Shown: piece after piece, positions 1 to 7,908 of the stretch | How positions within the stretch are numbered: position 1 is the stretch's first letter | Layout of the letters: each line of letters starts with the position of its first letter | Notes under the pieces: generated by a model | What the model saw: the letters and a program-made list of their open reading frames with translations, nothing else | Told to the model about the DNA's origin: nothing | The model's database searches: none | Translations under genes and position numbers: made by a program | Source of the DNA: Synechococcales cyanobacterium bin59.metabat.ball.084 | GTDB lineage: Bacteria; Cyanobacteriota; Cyanobacteriia; Cyanobacteriales; Chamaesiphonaceae | Length of the DNA: 34,022 nucleotides | Reading direction: 5' to 3' | Assembly: GCA_013297675.1 (NCBI GenBank) | Contig: JAAFHZ010000039.1 | Location: forward strand, 1-34,022

Positions 1-115
1 TGGTGGTAATGGCGTAGTGGACCCACTCTGATCCATCCCGAACTCAGAAGTGAAACGCTACAGCGGCGACAATAGTTGGGGGGTAGCCCCCTGTGAAGAT
101 AGCTCACTGCCAGGC
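1..115 (+). rRNA. rrf: 5S ribosomal RNA (first few bases missing)
   Basis: The stretch contains the conserved 5S core: CCATCCCGAACTCAGAAGTGAAAC in slightly diverged form near 35-58, then GGCGAC and the GGGGGTAGCCCCC helix at about 79-92, and it closes with the TGCCAGGC 3' arm at 108-115. The opening TGGTGG pairs with the closing CCAGG arm, so only about three 5' bases lie outside the window. It marks the 3' end of an rRNA operon read rightwards, and a terminator follows at 135-163. Confidence 0.95.
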
Positions 116-134
116 TTAATATTGAAAAGCGAGA

Positions 135-164
135 AGCCCTTAGATAAAATCTATGGGCTTTTTG
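135..164 (+). terminator. Rho-independent terminator of the rRNA operon
   Basis: AGCCC-T-TAGAT and ATCTA-T-GGGCT form a 10-bp stem with one internal T-T mismatch around an AAA loop, followed directly by TTTTT. It lies about 20 bases after the 5S end and should stop the rRNA transcript before the minus-strand genes and the insertion sequence. Confidence 0.85.
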
Positions 165-240
165 TTGTGGGTATGAGTATCAAGAATCAGCCAAAAGAAG
201 CCAATGTATTTACAAGATAGAAAATATGAAGTGAGCCTAG

Positions 241-259
241 CCTGCATTATTCATGAAGA
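241..259 (+). repeat. Left terminal inverted repeat of the IS
   Basis: CCTGCATTATTCATGAAGA matches the reverse complement of 1838-1856 at 18 of 19 positions. The difference is C versus A at position 5. The preceding four bases are CTAG. Confidence 0.9.
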
Positions 260-409
260 GTGAATCTGGCCGAAATTATCATCAATTTTCAAAAGACGAT
301 CGCCAATTCTGTTTTTTTTCAGATTTTGCCCTGAAAAATAGGGCAAAAACACCTGAAATGTTCGTCCTGAGTGCTAATCAGACACACTAATCCTATTTTC
401 AACCAAATA
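260..409. other. Non-coding left flank inside the IS, with a hairpin
   Basis: These 150 bases lie between the left inverted repeat and the transposase stop codon. I see no gene. A perfect 9-bp hairpin, TTTTGCCCT / AGGGCAAAA with a 7-base loop, spans 324-348, preceded by a run of eight T at 312-319. Read from the transposase (minus strand) the hairpin is followed by A rather than T, so it is not a classical terminator. It may block read-through from outside or be a family-specific structure. Confidence 0.5.
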
Positions 410-1759
410 TCAGTACAAAATAACTTCTTCGGGATATCTTAATTTTTGCAGAATCTGGCTGATTTCAGCAGAAAATGGACAGTAGTTCGAGAGTTCAACT
501 AAAATTCTTCGTGCTGAAACAGTAACTTTTGCAGCTCCTTTAATGAGCATTGAGCGCAGACGTTCCACCTGGGCTGTGGCAAATTGAGTGCCCTCTGCCG
601 CTTGCCTAATTCTCAACATTAAAATGTAAGCAGCTTGAGATAACAGCAAACGAAATTGATTGGCGATGAAAGAACTGCAACTCAAGCGGTCAGCTTGAAT
701 ACCCAGCTTTAGTTCTTTGATGCGATGTTCACTTTCACTTCCACGTTGAACATAAAAATTGTCATAAAGTTCTTGGGGTGGCAAATCCAAGTTGGTCAAG
801 ATGAATCGTGGATTAGCTCCCTTTGGCAACCATTCTGCCTTCATTACTAAGCGACGAGGTTCATCCCAAGTTGCTGCTGCGTAATAAACATCGTCAAATA
901 GACGAGCTTTTTCTCCGGTCTTACAAAACTGTAAACGAGCCTGTTCCAATAAATTATCCATTTTTCTGGCCGTCACCGCATTACGAGTGAAACCAATGGC
1001 ATATCCCACTTTGGAGCGTTCACATACCTGCAAAATTTCTGGTAAAGAAAACCCAGCATCCGCACGTAGAATAATTTTTACTCCTGGAAATGCTCGCTTT
1101 AATCTCCAGAACAACCAACGCAAAATACCGGCTACACCTTTGCCTGAATGGGTGTTCCCAGCTCTCAACTGTAAGACCAATGGATAGCCACTCTTGGCTT
1201 CATTGATCAACACCGGAAAATACATATGCTGTTTGTAGTAGCCGTGAAAAAAGCTCAATTGTTGTTGGCCATGAGTTGGGTCTGCCCAGCCGTCTATATC
1301 CAGCACAATCTCTTGAGGAGGCTCTTGGTAGCTGGAGATAAAATTATCTACCATCTGACTTCGCATTCGAGACAATTCTGTTTTGCCCACATGGTTTTCC
1401 AATCGCGTAATGGTAGGTTGACTGGCTAACATTTCCTGGTTAGCTTTGGGTAAACGTTCACAAGCAATCTTGAAAATTGGATCATGTCGCAAAAAGTTGC
1501 TGTCATTTGCGTCTTCATAGCCCCCAACTAGCTGATATACTCTCTGGCTAACCAATTGATGAATGGTATGAGTGATTTTATTGGGGTCACGCCAATCGTC
1601 AATGCAATCGGCTAAGACACGACAAATTTGCTCTTTTTCTTCGGCCTGACGAGCCAATAAAATCCCCGCATCAGAACTGAGTTGTAGATCTGAGAATTGA
1701 ACCACCAAGGGGCGATGAGGATAAAAATCGTAGGGGAGTTCCGAAAAACACTGTGTCAT
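410..1759 (-). CDS. IS1380-family DDE transposase
   Basis: This 449-residue protein should catalyse cut-and-paste movement of the surrounding element. Features typical of IS1380 transposases are visible: an N-terminal segment with DDWRDPNKITHT and YQLVGGYEDANDSNFLRHDP, a first acidic motif in IVLDIDGWADPTHG, a second in KIILRADAGFS (RADAGF is characteristic), and the C-terminal QRGSESEHRIKELK block that supplies the catalytic Glu. It is followed by the SSFIANQFRLLLSQAAY helix usual in the family. The length is normal (about 430-450) and no frameshift is seen. The ATG at 1759 lies about 80 bases inside the right inverted repeat. Confidence 0.9.
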   Translation of the reverse strand: MTQCFSELPYDFYPHRPLVVQFSDLQLSSDAGILLARQAEEKEQICRVLADCIDDWRDPNKITHTIHQLVSQRVYQLVGGYEDANDSNFLRHDPIFKIACERLPKANQEMLASQPTITRLENHVGKTELSRMRSQMVDNFISSYQEPPQEIVLDIDGWADPTHGQQQLSFFHGYYKQHMYFPVLINEAKSGYPLVLQLRAGNTHSGKGVAGILRWLFWRLKRAFPGVKIILRADAGFSLPEILQVCERSKVGYAIGFTRNAVTARKMDNLLEQARLQFCKTGEKARLFDDVYYAAATWDEPRRLVMKAEWLPKGANPRFILTNLDLPPQELYDNFYVQRGSESEHRIKELKLGIQADRLSCSSFIANQFRLLLSQAAYILMLRIRQAAEGTQFATAQVERLRSMLIKGAAKVTVSARRILVELSNYCPFSAEISQILQKLRYPEEVILY

Positions 1760-1837
1760 GTCAAAATCAAGAAGCTTTAAATCTTGGAGAGCTTGATTCT
1801 ACTACGTTTCAAGCTCTCTTTTCTGCTTTTTCTTGAT

Positions 1838-1856
1838 TCTTCATGAATAATTCAGG
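1838..1856 (-). repeat. Right terminal inverted repeat of the IS
   Basis: On the minus strand this reads CCTGAATTATTCATGAAGA, the partner of the left repeat. The following four bases on the plus strand are CTAG, matching the bases before the left end. Confidence 0.9.
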
Positions 1857-4391
1857 CTAGCTGGATAGATTTTTCTTGATCTGTTTGGGTTCTACTTTGA
1901 CATCTGGAATCCAGATAAATTTACATTGGCTGTTTGGGCATTCTATTTGCGTGATCGTTGGTGTAATTATTCGATCGACACCTTGAGAGAATTTAATAGG
2001 GCCACTAGATCCAGGTATTGATGGAAAATTAGGATCATGCAGCTTCTGGGCTAATCCTTTACTAGTTCCATCACTTGCATTTAACCCCACAGCTACCGCT
2101 TTTACGGCATCGTAGCTCATCATATCTCGCCAACTGGGAACATCTGCAAATATGCTCTTAAAAGTATCACTAAAACTACGAGCTAGAGGTGAATTATGAT
2201 GACGAGGTGTTACCAGTACCATGCCCTGAAAATCTTGCCCAGATTCGATAATATCTTTAGCTACCAAGGAAGCAGAGCCAAATAAAGGCAGGTTTAAATC
2301 CTTAGATGCTTTGGCAATATTTTTGACTGCCTGGATCTGATACGATTCGTTGAGATGATAGTACATAACTAGACCATCAGCTCCTTGTTTTGCCATATCT
2401 TGAACAATTAGACGAGGTGAAAAGCTGGGATCTGATGCATCACATTTAACCGGAACAATGCTGCCGCCTTTTCGATTAAAATCTGCAATAAAGGCATCCT
2501 TAAAAGTTGTGCCAGCAGTCAAGATGGAGTCAAAGCAAAAGCCTAATTTTTTCTTTTTTTCTTTATTAAATATGTACTCAGATAAAGTCTTAGTCATGAC
2601 TTCGCTATTGGGCACCGTCCGAAAAATATTTTTCCATGAGCCTCTTAAATCCATCGTGCTGCTAGTAGCCGAAATCATGACAACTCCAGCTCGCTCATAA
2701 ATAGGTGCAGCGGCAACAGATGAGTTGCTGTCAGCATGACCAATAACTGCTTTGATATCCTCTCTTACTAGTTTTTGAGCTACTTTCTTAGCCAGATTGG
2801 GATCATTATTGTCTAACACTATTTTAAACAAGACTTTTTTCCCTTTAATACCACCAATATCTTGATTTATTTCGGCTTGAGCAACTGCCGCTCCTCGAAG
2901 TATTTCAATCACTGTACTAGAGCCACTAGTGGCAGAATTAACTACCGGTATTATTGGTAATGATGCCCCCGCTGATTGATGAAGAGCTAAAGCATTATTA
3001 AGGTAAATTCTTGCTTCAGGATCATTAGGCTGTGAACCGAGTGATTCATTGAATTTATTAATTGCTTGTTCGTAGTCTTTGCTGGCAAAAAGTTGAATTC
3101 CTTCGGTTTTAGCTGTCGATGAAAGTTTGGGAAACAAGGCTCGATCGCCAATGCTTTCTGAAATATCTGGTGATTTATTTGCCGATATTTGATAGAACAG
3201 AAAAGAAAATGATAAGCCAACGATCAGTAAAATAATCGGGGGCACTTTCATGATCTTGCGATTCCATGATAATTCAATAATTAATCGCAGTAGGAGAGAT
3301 GTTGTTTGCGGCTGCTCAATTTTTCGAGGAAAAGGGATATAATCTGCGGCTTCCCGACTTTGAAAAATTATCGGCATCCAAGAAGCACAGATATATTGTT
3401 TCTCTAGCCTGCGGAGTTCTATTCTGGTAGATGAAACTGCGCTAGTGAGCGAATTTCCTTGGGCTAAAGAGGCGAGACAGTGCTCAATAAATTTAGCTGC
3501 TACGTTATTGTGAATCGGTTCACGCATTGCTACCACGTAAGGGACATTGATTTCAGCAAGCTGTGACGCAATTCCCAAGCCAGAGCATGAATTCATAAAC
3601 ACCATTTTCATTCCTTTGCTGATGGCTATTCTTAATTCAGGAATCAGGTCATTAATATCAATGATTTCATGCTCATTAATTTTAATCCAGCCGCTCTTGT
3701 TATCGCTATTGCTGTGCCCTGCAAAAAACAAGATGTCACAGCCCAGTCGAATTTGATCGCAGAGCTGGTGAAAATCTGGTTGCTTGAGTAGGAGTAATTC
3801 GGCGATCGGCTTAAAATGATCTTCTAAGGCTGCCCAGTCGGCTTTCAGATCAATATTTTCTTCACTACCCAAAATTACTAAGATGCGCAATTTTTTTTGT
3901 GCGATTTCGACAGGGAAAGCTTTTCTGCTAAGAACTACTTCGGTGCCGGGATATGCTTTGCTGAGCCATTCCCAATTGTGCCATGGCAGGCGCTGAATTT
4001 CAGGATTACCTGGAGTCTCTAAGATAAATAGAGGGTGTGAACTTTGCGGTATTTCGCGAGCAATTCCACCATAAATTTCTCCTAAATTTGCAAATTTCAT
4101 CCACGTCTGAAAAAGTCCCTCTAGTTTTTTAGCTTTGTTAATACAGGCTCTATGATATTCGATGGTACCATCACCATCTATGATTACCCTTTCTCCCCAG
4201 TTCGATCGACTACCCCACTCAGTATAGTGGGTAGAGAATGTTTCTTCATACAACTGAGGGATTTCTAGGTTTGGTGGTAAATGTCCAGATTCTGTGCAAA
4301 GAATCTGGCGATCATGTCGAATTTCGGCCTGGATATCGTATCCGTCCTGAAAACTCCCACTGTTAATTCTTAAGACCACGCTATAGGACAT
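1857..4391 (-). CDS. CHAT caspase-like protease - TM - Leu/Ile/Val-type ligand-binding protein
   Basis: An 844-residue membrane protein with three parts. Residues about 150-345 form a CHAT (caspase-HetF/TPR-associated) peptidase domain: DILFFAGHSNSD carries the predicted catalytic His226 and MVFMNSCSGLG the predicted Cys269. Residues about 381-402 form a single hydrophobic helix. After one TPR-like unit (about 425-470), residues about 478-835 form a periplasmic binding protein of the branched-chain amino acid ABC-receptor type (Peripla_BP_6): RGAAVAQAEIN, VIGHADSNSS and a late YDAVKAVAVGL. The expected topology is a cytoplasmic protease and an extracytoplasmic sensor. No permease or ATPase genes are near, so a receptor role is likelier than transport. 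The ATG directly abuts the DUF1822 stop (TAAATG), implying translational coupling. The stop codon lies in the IS target duplication. Domain calls are by motif; the signalling role is inferred. Confidence 0.88.
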   Translation of the reverse strand: MSYSVVLRINSGSFQDGYDIQAEIRHDRQILCTESGHLPPNLEIPQLYEETFSTHYTEWGSRSNWGERVIIDGDGTIEYHRACINKAKKLEGLFQTWMKFANLGEIYGGIAREIPQSSHPLFILETPGNPEIQRLPWHNWEWLSKAYPGTEVVLSRKAFPVEIAQKKLRILVILGSEENIDLKADWAALEDHFKPIAELLLLKQPDFHQLCDQIRLGCDILFFAGHSNSDNKSGWIKINEHEIIDINDLIPELRIAISKGMKMVFMNSCSGLGIASQLAEINVPYVVAMREPIHNNVAAKFIEHCLASLAQGNSLTSAVSSTRIELRRLEKQYICASWMPIIFQSREAADYIPFPRKIEQPQTTSLLLRLIIELSWNRKIMKVPPIILLIVGLSFSFLFYQISANKSPDISESIGDRALFPKLSSTAKTEGIQLFASKDYEQAINKFNESLGSQPNDPEARIYLNNALALHQSAGASLPIIPVVNSATSGSSTVIEILRGAAVAQAEINQDIGGIKGKKVLFKIVLDNNDPNLAKKVAQKLVREDIKAVIGHADSNSSVAAAPIYERAGVVMISATSSTMDLRGSWKNIFRTVPNSEVMTKTLSEYIFNKEKKKKLGFCFDSILTAGTTFKDAFIADFNRKGGSIVPVKCDASDPSFSPRLIVQDMAKQGADGLVMYYHLNESYQIQAVKNIAKASKDLNLPLFGSASLVAKDIIESGQDFQGMVLVTPRHHNSPLARSFSDTFKSIFADVPSWRDMMSYDAVKAVAVGLNASDGTSKGLAQKLHDPNFPSIPGSSGPIKFSQGVDRIITPTITQIECPNSQCKFIWIPDVKVEPKQIKKNLSS

Positions 4392-5789
4392 TTAGACCTG
4401 AAAGTGTTTAATGAGTTGATTCTCTTTTAATGTTACACATATACTGAATTTATCACCAAGATCTGCATCAAAAATTAATTGTATGCATTGGTATTGGTCA
4501 TCTTTAGCAATCACTTGCCTAGAGATGTTACCAGACTCATCTAAACGACAGAGTTGAATCCCATGGGGTAAGCTAGAATTTTTTTGGTTAGGGTTGAGGC
4601 GAATTAAGATCCCTAGTCGATTTGCACTGGTTGAAATTACTGATACCAGCAAAGACAATTGCTCACCTTGAAAAAACAAACCTAAATCTAACAATTTGTA
4701 AATTGGTAAAGATGGGTGATCTGGATCTAGTTTCCATAAACATTCGATCGCCTCCCAGCGTTCCTGTTGACTACTAGTATTTTTGATGATAGTGATCAGA
4801 TCTTCAATATTTCTATTTTTATCATTGTAGACGAGATTATTTTGCGGAGAAACCATAAACTCTTGGGCTGTTTGGAATTTGTTAATTGATCGCATTCCGG
4901 CTTGAAGTTGATGAGCAGCAAAAAACTCACTAAGAGATTGCCACTCTTGATAAATAGCTGTAGCATTGTGATTTAACCAATCGCTTAATTTCGTAAGTGT
5001 ATTGTTTTTTAATGGTGTTGAACTATCTAGAGAATTCAAGTATTTTTCTAGCCATTTTGGCTGATTTAAAATGCCGCTCCATTGCTCAAAGCTAAATTCT
5101 AAGCGAGGTGAAAAGATTGATTTATGCTGTGTGAAAAGATTGATGATGTCTTGAGCTACCTGAGCTGATAACTGGGGGTTGGGGAGAGTTATTGTTGAGC
5201 TTTCTACAGTTTCACTACTGTTTTGTAATTCACATCTAAGCCACAGATCATCTAAATCATCGTTCAGATCTTGGCTATTAATGGTGTAGGTGCGAAATAG
5301 GCGATCGAATACCCCAGCTTCTTTGACTTGACGATGAGTAACAAACCCCCATAAATGCAAATACTGATCATCTGCATTGATTTGGATTGGTACGTAATAG
5401 TCGGCAACCCAATTAGATAAATCTATCCATTCTTGAGGTAGCTCAAAGCTGCTGTTATCTAGATCTTCGCTAGGAATAAAGACTACACGAATGCCAGCGA
5501 TGGATAAGACAAAACCATCAACTAATAAATCTATTGGAGCTGATTTGATGTTATTAGGATAAGCTATACAAACATCTAATCCTAAGCTGGATTGGAGGTA
5601 CTTAGTGACTGCTATTTGATAGAGATTATTAGTGCTGGAAATTAGTGCTGATCGATCAGCTATTAATTGTGGAGAAGACTGGAGCTTTTTTAAAGGTGAA
5701 GAGGTGTGATCTTGATGCATACCATTGACCAGCGATATACAAACGTGATCTGGGTAAATGCTGTGAATAATTAGGTTGCTGTTTTTCAT
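4392..5789 (-). CDS. DUF1822 family protein
   Basis: A 465-residue soluble protein of the cyanobacterial DUF1822 family, whose function is unknown. The N-terminal third has the family's beta-rich pattern (FELPQEWIDLSNWVADYYVPIQIN, then LHLWGFVTHRQVK). The C-terminal third resembles the region where these proteins describe a polypeptide damage-like or signal-like beta domain: LPHGIQLCRLDESG and a final FSICVTLKEN strand. There is no signal peptide or TM helix. It is the middle gene of a three-gene operon: 62 bases follow the sigma-like gene and 0 bases precede the CHAT gene. This constant neighbourhood suggests it links the other two, perhaps as protease substrate, adaptor or anti-sigma. That is inference only. 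Confidence 0.8.
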   Translation of the reverse strand: MKNSNLIIHSIYPDHVCISLVNGMHQDHTSSPLKKLQSSPQLIADRSALISSTNNLYQIAVTKYLQSSLGLDVCIAYPNNIKSAPIDLLVDGFVLSIAGIRVVFIPSEDLDNSSFELPQEWIDLSNWVADYYVPIQINADDQYLHLWGFVTHRQVKEAGVFDRLFRTYTINSQDLNDDLDDLWLRCELQNSSETVESSTITLPNPQLSAQVAQDIINLFTQHKSIFSPRLEFSFEQWSGILNQPKWLEKYLNSLDSSTPLKNNTLTKLSDWLNHNATAIYQEWQSLSEFFAAHQLQAGMRSINKFQTAQEFMVSPQNNLVYNDKNRNIEDLITIIKNTSSQQERWEAIECLWKLDPDHPSLPIYKLLDLGLFFQGEQLSLLVSVISTSANRLGILIRLNPNQKNSSLPHGIQLCRLDESGNISRQVIAKDDQYQCIQLIFDADLGDKFSICVTLKENQLIKHFQV

Positions 5790-5851
5790 GGTACTTAATT
5801 TAACTCAACTGCTGCTTATTTGGGGAGATGATTAGCTTTTTTGTATTTTAA

Positions 5852-7126
5852 CTAGGGTTCATTTTGGTAAAATTTCCGCAGTATTTTCTTGATTGCAGTT
5901 AATGCTGTTGCTAGATCTCCGATTGCATTGTCATCAGGATGTTGTACTTGTTGATAGAAAGCTTCTAATATCTTTTGAGAGATTGCCCGCAATCGACGAC
6001 TGACCGTGCCTGCATCGATGCCGACGATCGATGATATGACTGTTTGACTCAGGCTGTCTCGGTAATATAACTTCATTATTTTTTGATTCAGAGAGTCTAG
6101 TTGTGTAATTTGCTGGCCAATAATTATTAATAGTTCAGAGTAAGCTTGGCTCCAGAGCAGGGCTTCTTCTGCTTGGTAGACTGAATCAACCTGTGGGATA
6201 GCAATTGTATCAGTAAGGGTATAGTCTGGACTGTTGGCAATCTGACAATCTAAAGAAGTGATTGCAATATTGGTAGATTGACGAATACATTTCCCCACAA
6301 AATTAAGTTCAGCTTGGATGTCGTTGATCGACAGTTTAAATGGGGTTTGGGTTGATCTATTCCATAGATTGCAGCATTCTTGCTGAATTGTTTCCCAGTC
6401 ACTAGTTTGCAGTTGGTTGGTGCGAACCGTTGATCGCTTAAGATATTCTTTAAGTATTTTGACTAAAAATATATCTAACTCCATTCGATCCTTAGATATA
6501 CAGCCTTTTAGGCTATTCTTAACATAAGCTCTAGTTGATTTAGAAACTACGCCTAGATCGCTGAGGCCAAAATAGAGTTCTTGACCGCGAATTTTACTAT
6601 AGATAAAGTTTCTTAATACTCGGTATGTCCAGCGCTCGATACTATTTAATAAATATTGATTATTTTGATGGTTGAAATTATTAAATAGGCTTGTGGGTGG
6701 AAATAGTGAGGCTTGATGAAACTGATGGAACCTTTCTTCGGTGCGCTGGAGGGACGGCAGCCGGTGCCAAAGGTTACAGGCCAGTTTTACGGCCATGTAT
6801 TGGACAAAATTAACCCAGGTGCTGTGTAGTATGGGATCTAAGGGCTGGGACTGTAATAGCTGGTATAGCTCTAGTGTGACGCTGTTGGCCAGGTCGGGTG
6901 ATCGATTAATTTGTTGCTGTAGGTATTTATCTATGGCTGTTAGGCTGCGTTCTGGGGGAAGATGAAAGTCTGTTACATGGTTTTGACAGATAAGACTTAG
7001 GTATCCGATCATCTGCTGGTTGAGCTGCCACTTGACGCGGACGATCGGGCTAGAGCCGGTGTGAATGAAGTCAAACCGAACAGCGGCAGTATAAAAGGGG
7101 CTAAGAGAACTAGCAGTAACATCCAT
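5852..7126 (-). CDS. Sigma-70-like RNA polymerase sigma factor (divergent)
   Basis: A 424-residue protein. The clearest part is a sigma region 4-like helix-turn-helix at about residues 341-390, with LDSLNQKIMKLYYRD followed by SQTVISSIVGIDAGTVSRRLR. This is the usual 'all must be read before the next helix' pattern of a sigma factor binding the -35 element. Residues about 160-210 (SIERWTYRVLRNFIYSKIRG) could be a diverged region 2. The N-terminal 120 residues are not recognised. It is longer than ordinary ECF sigma factors (about 200 residues). It is the first gene of the sigma - DUF1822 - CHAT receptor operon, so it is probably the transcriptional output. The ATG at 7126 is the only sensible start. 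Whether it truly binds core polymerase is untested. Confidence 0.75.
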   Translation of the reverse strand: MDVTASSLSPFYTAAVRFDFIHTGSSPIVRVKWQLNQQMIGYLSLICQNHVTDFHLPPERSLTAIDKYLQQQINRSPDLANSVTLELYQLLQSQPLDPILHSTWVNFVQYMAVKLACNLWHRLPSLQRTEERFHQFHQASLFPPTSLFNNFNHQNNQYLLNSIERWTYRVLRNFIYSKIRGQELYFGLSDLGVVSKSTRAYVKNSLKGCISKDRMELDIFLVKILKEYLKRSTVRTNQLQTSDWETIQQECCNLWNRSTQTPFKLSINDIQAELNFVGKCIRQSTNIAITSLDCQIANSPDYTLTDTIAIPQVDSVYQAEEALLWSQAYSELLIIIGQQITQLDSLNQKIMKLYYRDSLSQTVISSIVGIDAGTVSRRLRAISQKILEAFYQQVQHPDDNAIGDLATALTAIKKILRKFYQNEP

Positions 7127-7379
7127 ATACTTTGCAGTTAATCTGGCACAGTTAATTTGGCCAAGAGGGAGCTATGAAGTTTAACTGGGTTAAGATTCTA
7201 TTTTTGTGCAGAGATTCCAGATTTTTCTGCGGGCTTGCGGTTGCAGTCTGTGAACTAGGGGATTTTGGTGGCTTCTGCCCTAAGAGCAGTTAATTAGCCT
7301 TGCTAATTTTCATCAACCCATGACATAATGAGAAATTGTGTTTAATTTTTGATCCCTTGCGGGACTTAGGAACCTTCTT
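7127..7379. promoter_or_regulatory. Divergent intergenic region between the sigma-like gene and rpmG
   Basis: The 253 bases must hold promoters for both directions. For rpmG a plausible pair is TTGCTA (7300-7305) and CATAAT (7324-7329) with an 18-base spacer. This gives a leader of about 45 bases that contains a small TCCC-TTGC-GGGA hairpin. I see no confident -35/-10 pair for the leftward sigma-like operon. Confidence 0.4.
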
Positions 7380-7574
7380 ATGGCAGCTAAAAAGGGAGTA
7401 CGGATTACCATCACCCTCGAATGTACCGAGTGTCGGACAAATCTGAACAAGCGCTCACCCGGCGTATCGCGGTACACGACCAGCAAAAATCGGCGGAACA
7501 CCACAGCACGGCTAGAAATTAAAAAATTCTGTCCGCACTGCAATACTCACACCGCTCACAAAGAAATCAAATAA
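7380..7574 (+). CDS. rpmG: 50S ribosomal protein L33
   Basis: A 64-residue protein of the large ribosomal subunit. It begins [18 protein letters not shown] and carries the two CxxC-type zinc pairs (CTEC and CPHC) with the [17 protein letters not shown] core typical of bacterial L33 of the four-cysteine type. It precedes rpsR by 44 bases, and the pair is a common cyanobacterial and plastid arrangement. Confidence 0.97.
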   Translation: MAAKKGVRITITLECTECRTNLNKRSPGVSRYTTSKNRRNTTARLEIKKFCPHCNTHTAHKEIK

Positions 7575-7618
7575 TCGTCGTTTTATCCATCTCATATATT
7601 TTTAGACATCCAATCACC

Positions 7619-7834
7619 ATGGCTTATTTTCGCAAGCGCCTCTCCCCAATTAAACCGGGCGACCCGATCGATTACAAAGACGTAGAACTGTTGCGCAAGT
7701 TCGTGACCGAACGCGGCAAACTCTTGCCTAGACGCATCAGCGGACTCACCGCCAAACAACAGCGCGACGTGACCTTGGCCATTAAACGCTCTCGTCAAAT
7801 TGCCCTGATGCCTTTCATCAACGCCGAAGGCTAA
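7619..7834 (+). CDS. rpsR: 30S ribosomal protein S18
   Basis: A 71-residue small-subunit protein. [23 protein letters not shown] and the closing [11 protein letters not shown] are diagnostic for S18, which binds beside S6 on the platform of the 30S subunit. It is co-directional with rpmG upstream and the RNB exoribonuclease 83 bases downstream, and probably shares a transcript with both. Confidence 0.97.
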   Translation: MAYFRKRLSPIKPGDPIDYKDVELLRKFVTERGKLLPRRISGLTAKQQRDVTLAIKRSRQIALMPFINAEG

Positions 7835-7908
7835 AGCTGCTGAAATCTGGCTGTGTCTGGGGTCAAGTAAGAGCCTGGGCACCACCTTTTGGTATACAAG
7901 TATAAGGA

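Larger units (their letters stand above)
241..1856 (-). mobile_element. Complete IS1380-like insertion sequence (1,616 bp)
   Basis: The left end (241-259) reads CCTGCATTATTCATGAAGA. The right end (1838-1856) is its reverse complement with one mismatch, giving an 18/19 bp inverted repeat. Both sides are flanked by CTAG (237-240 and 1857-1860), a likely 4-bp target duplication, although CTAG is itself palindromic. The element holds one transposase gene on the minus strand and no cargo. Length, CCTG ends and short target duplication fit what is known of the IS1380 family. The right CTAG contains the stop codon of the neighbouring CHAT gene, so the insertion left that protein unchanged. The open transposase frame and well-kept ends suggest a recent, possibly active copy. 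Confidence 0.9.
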
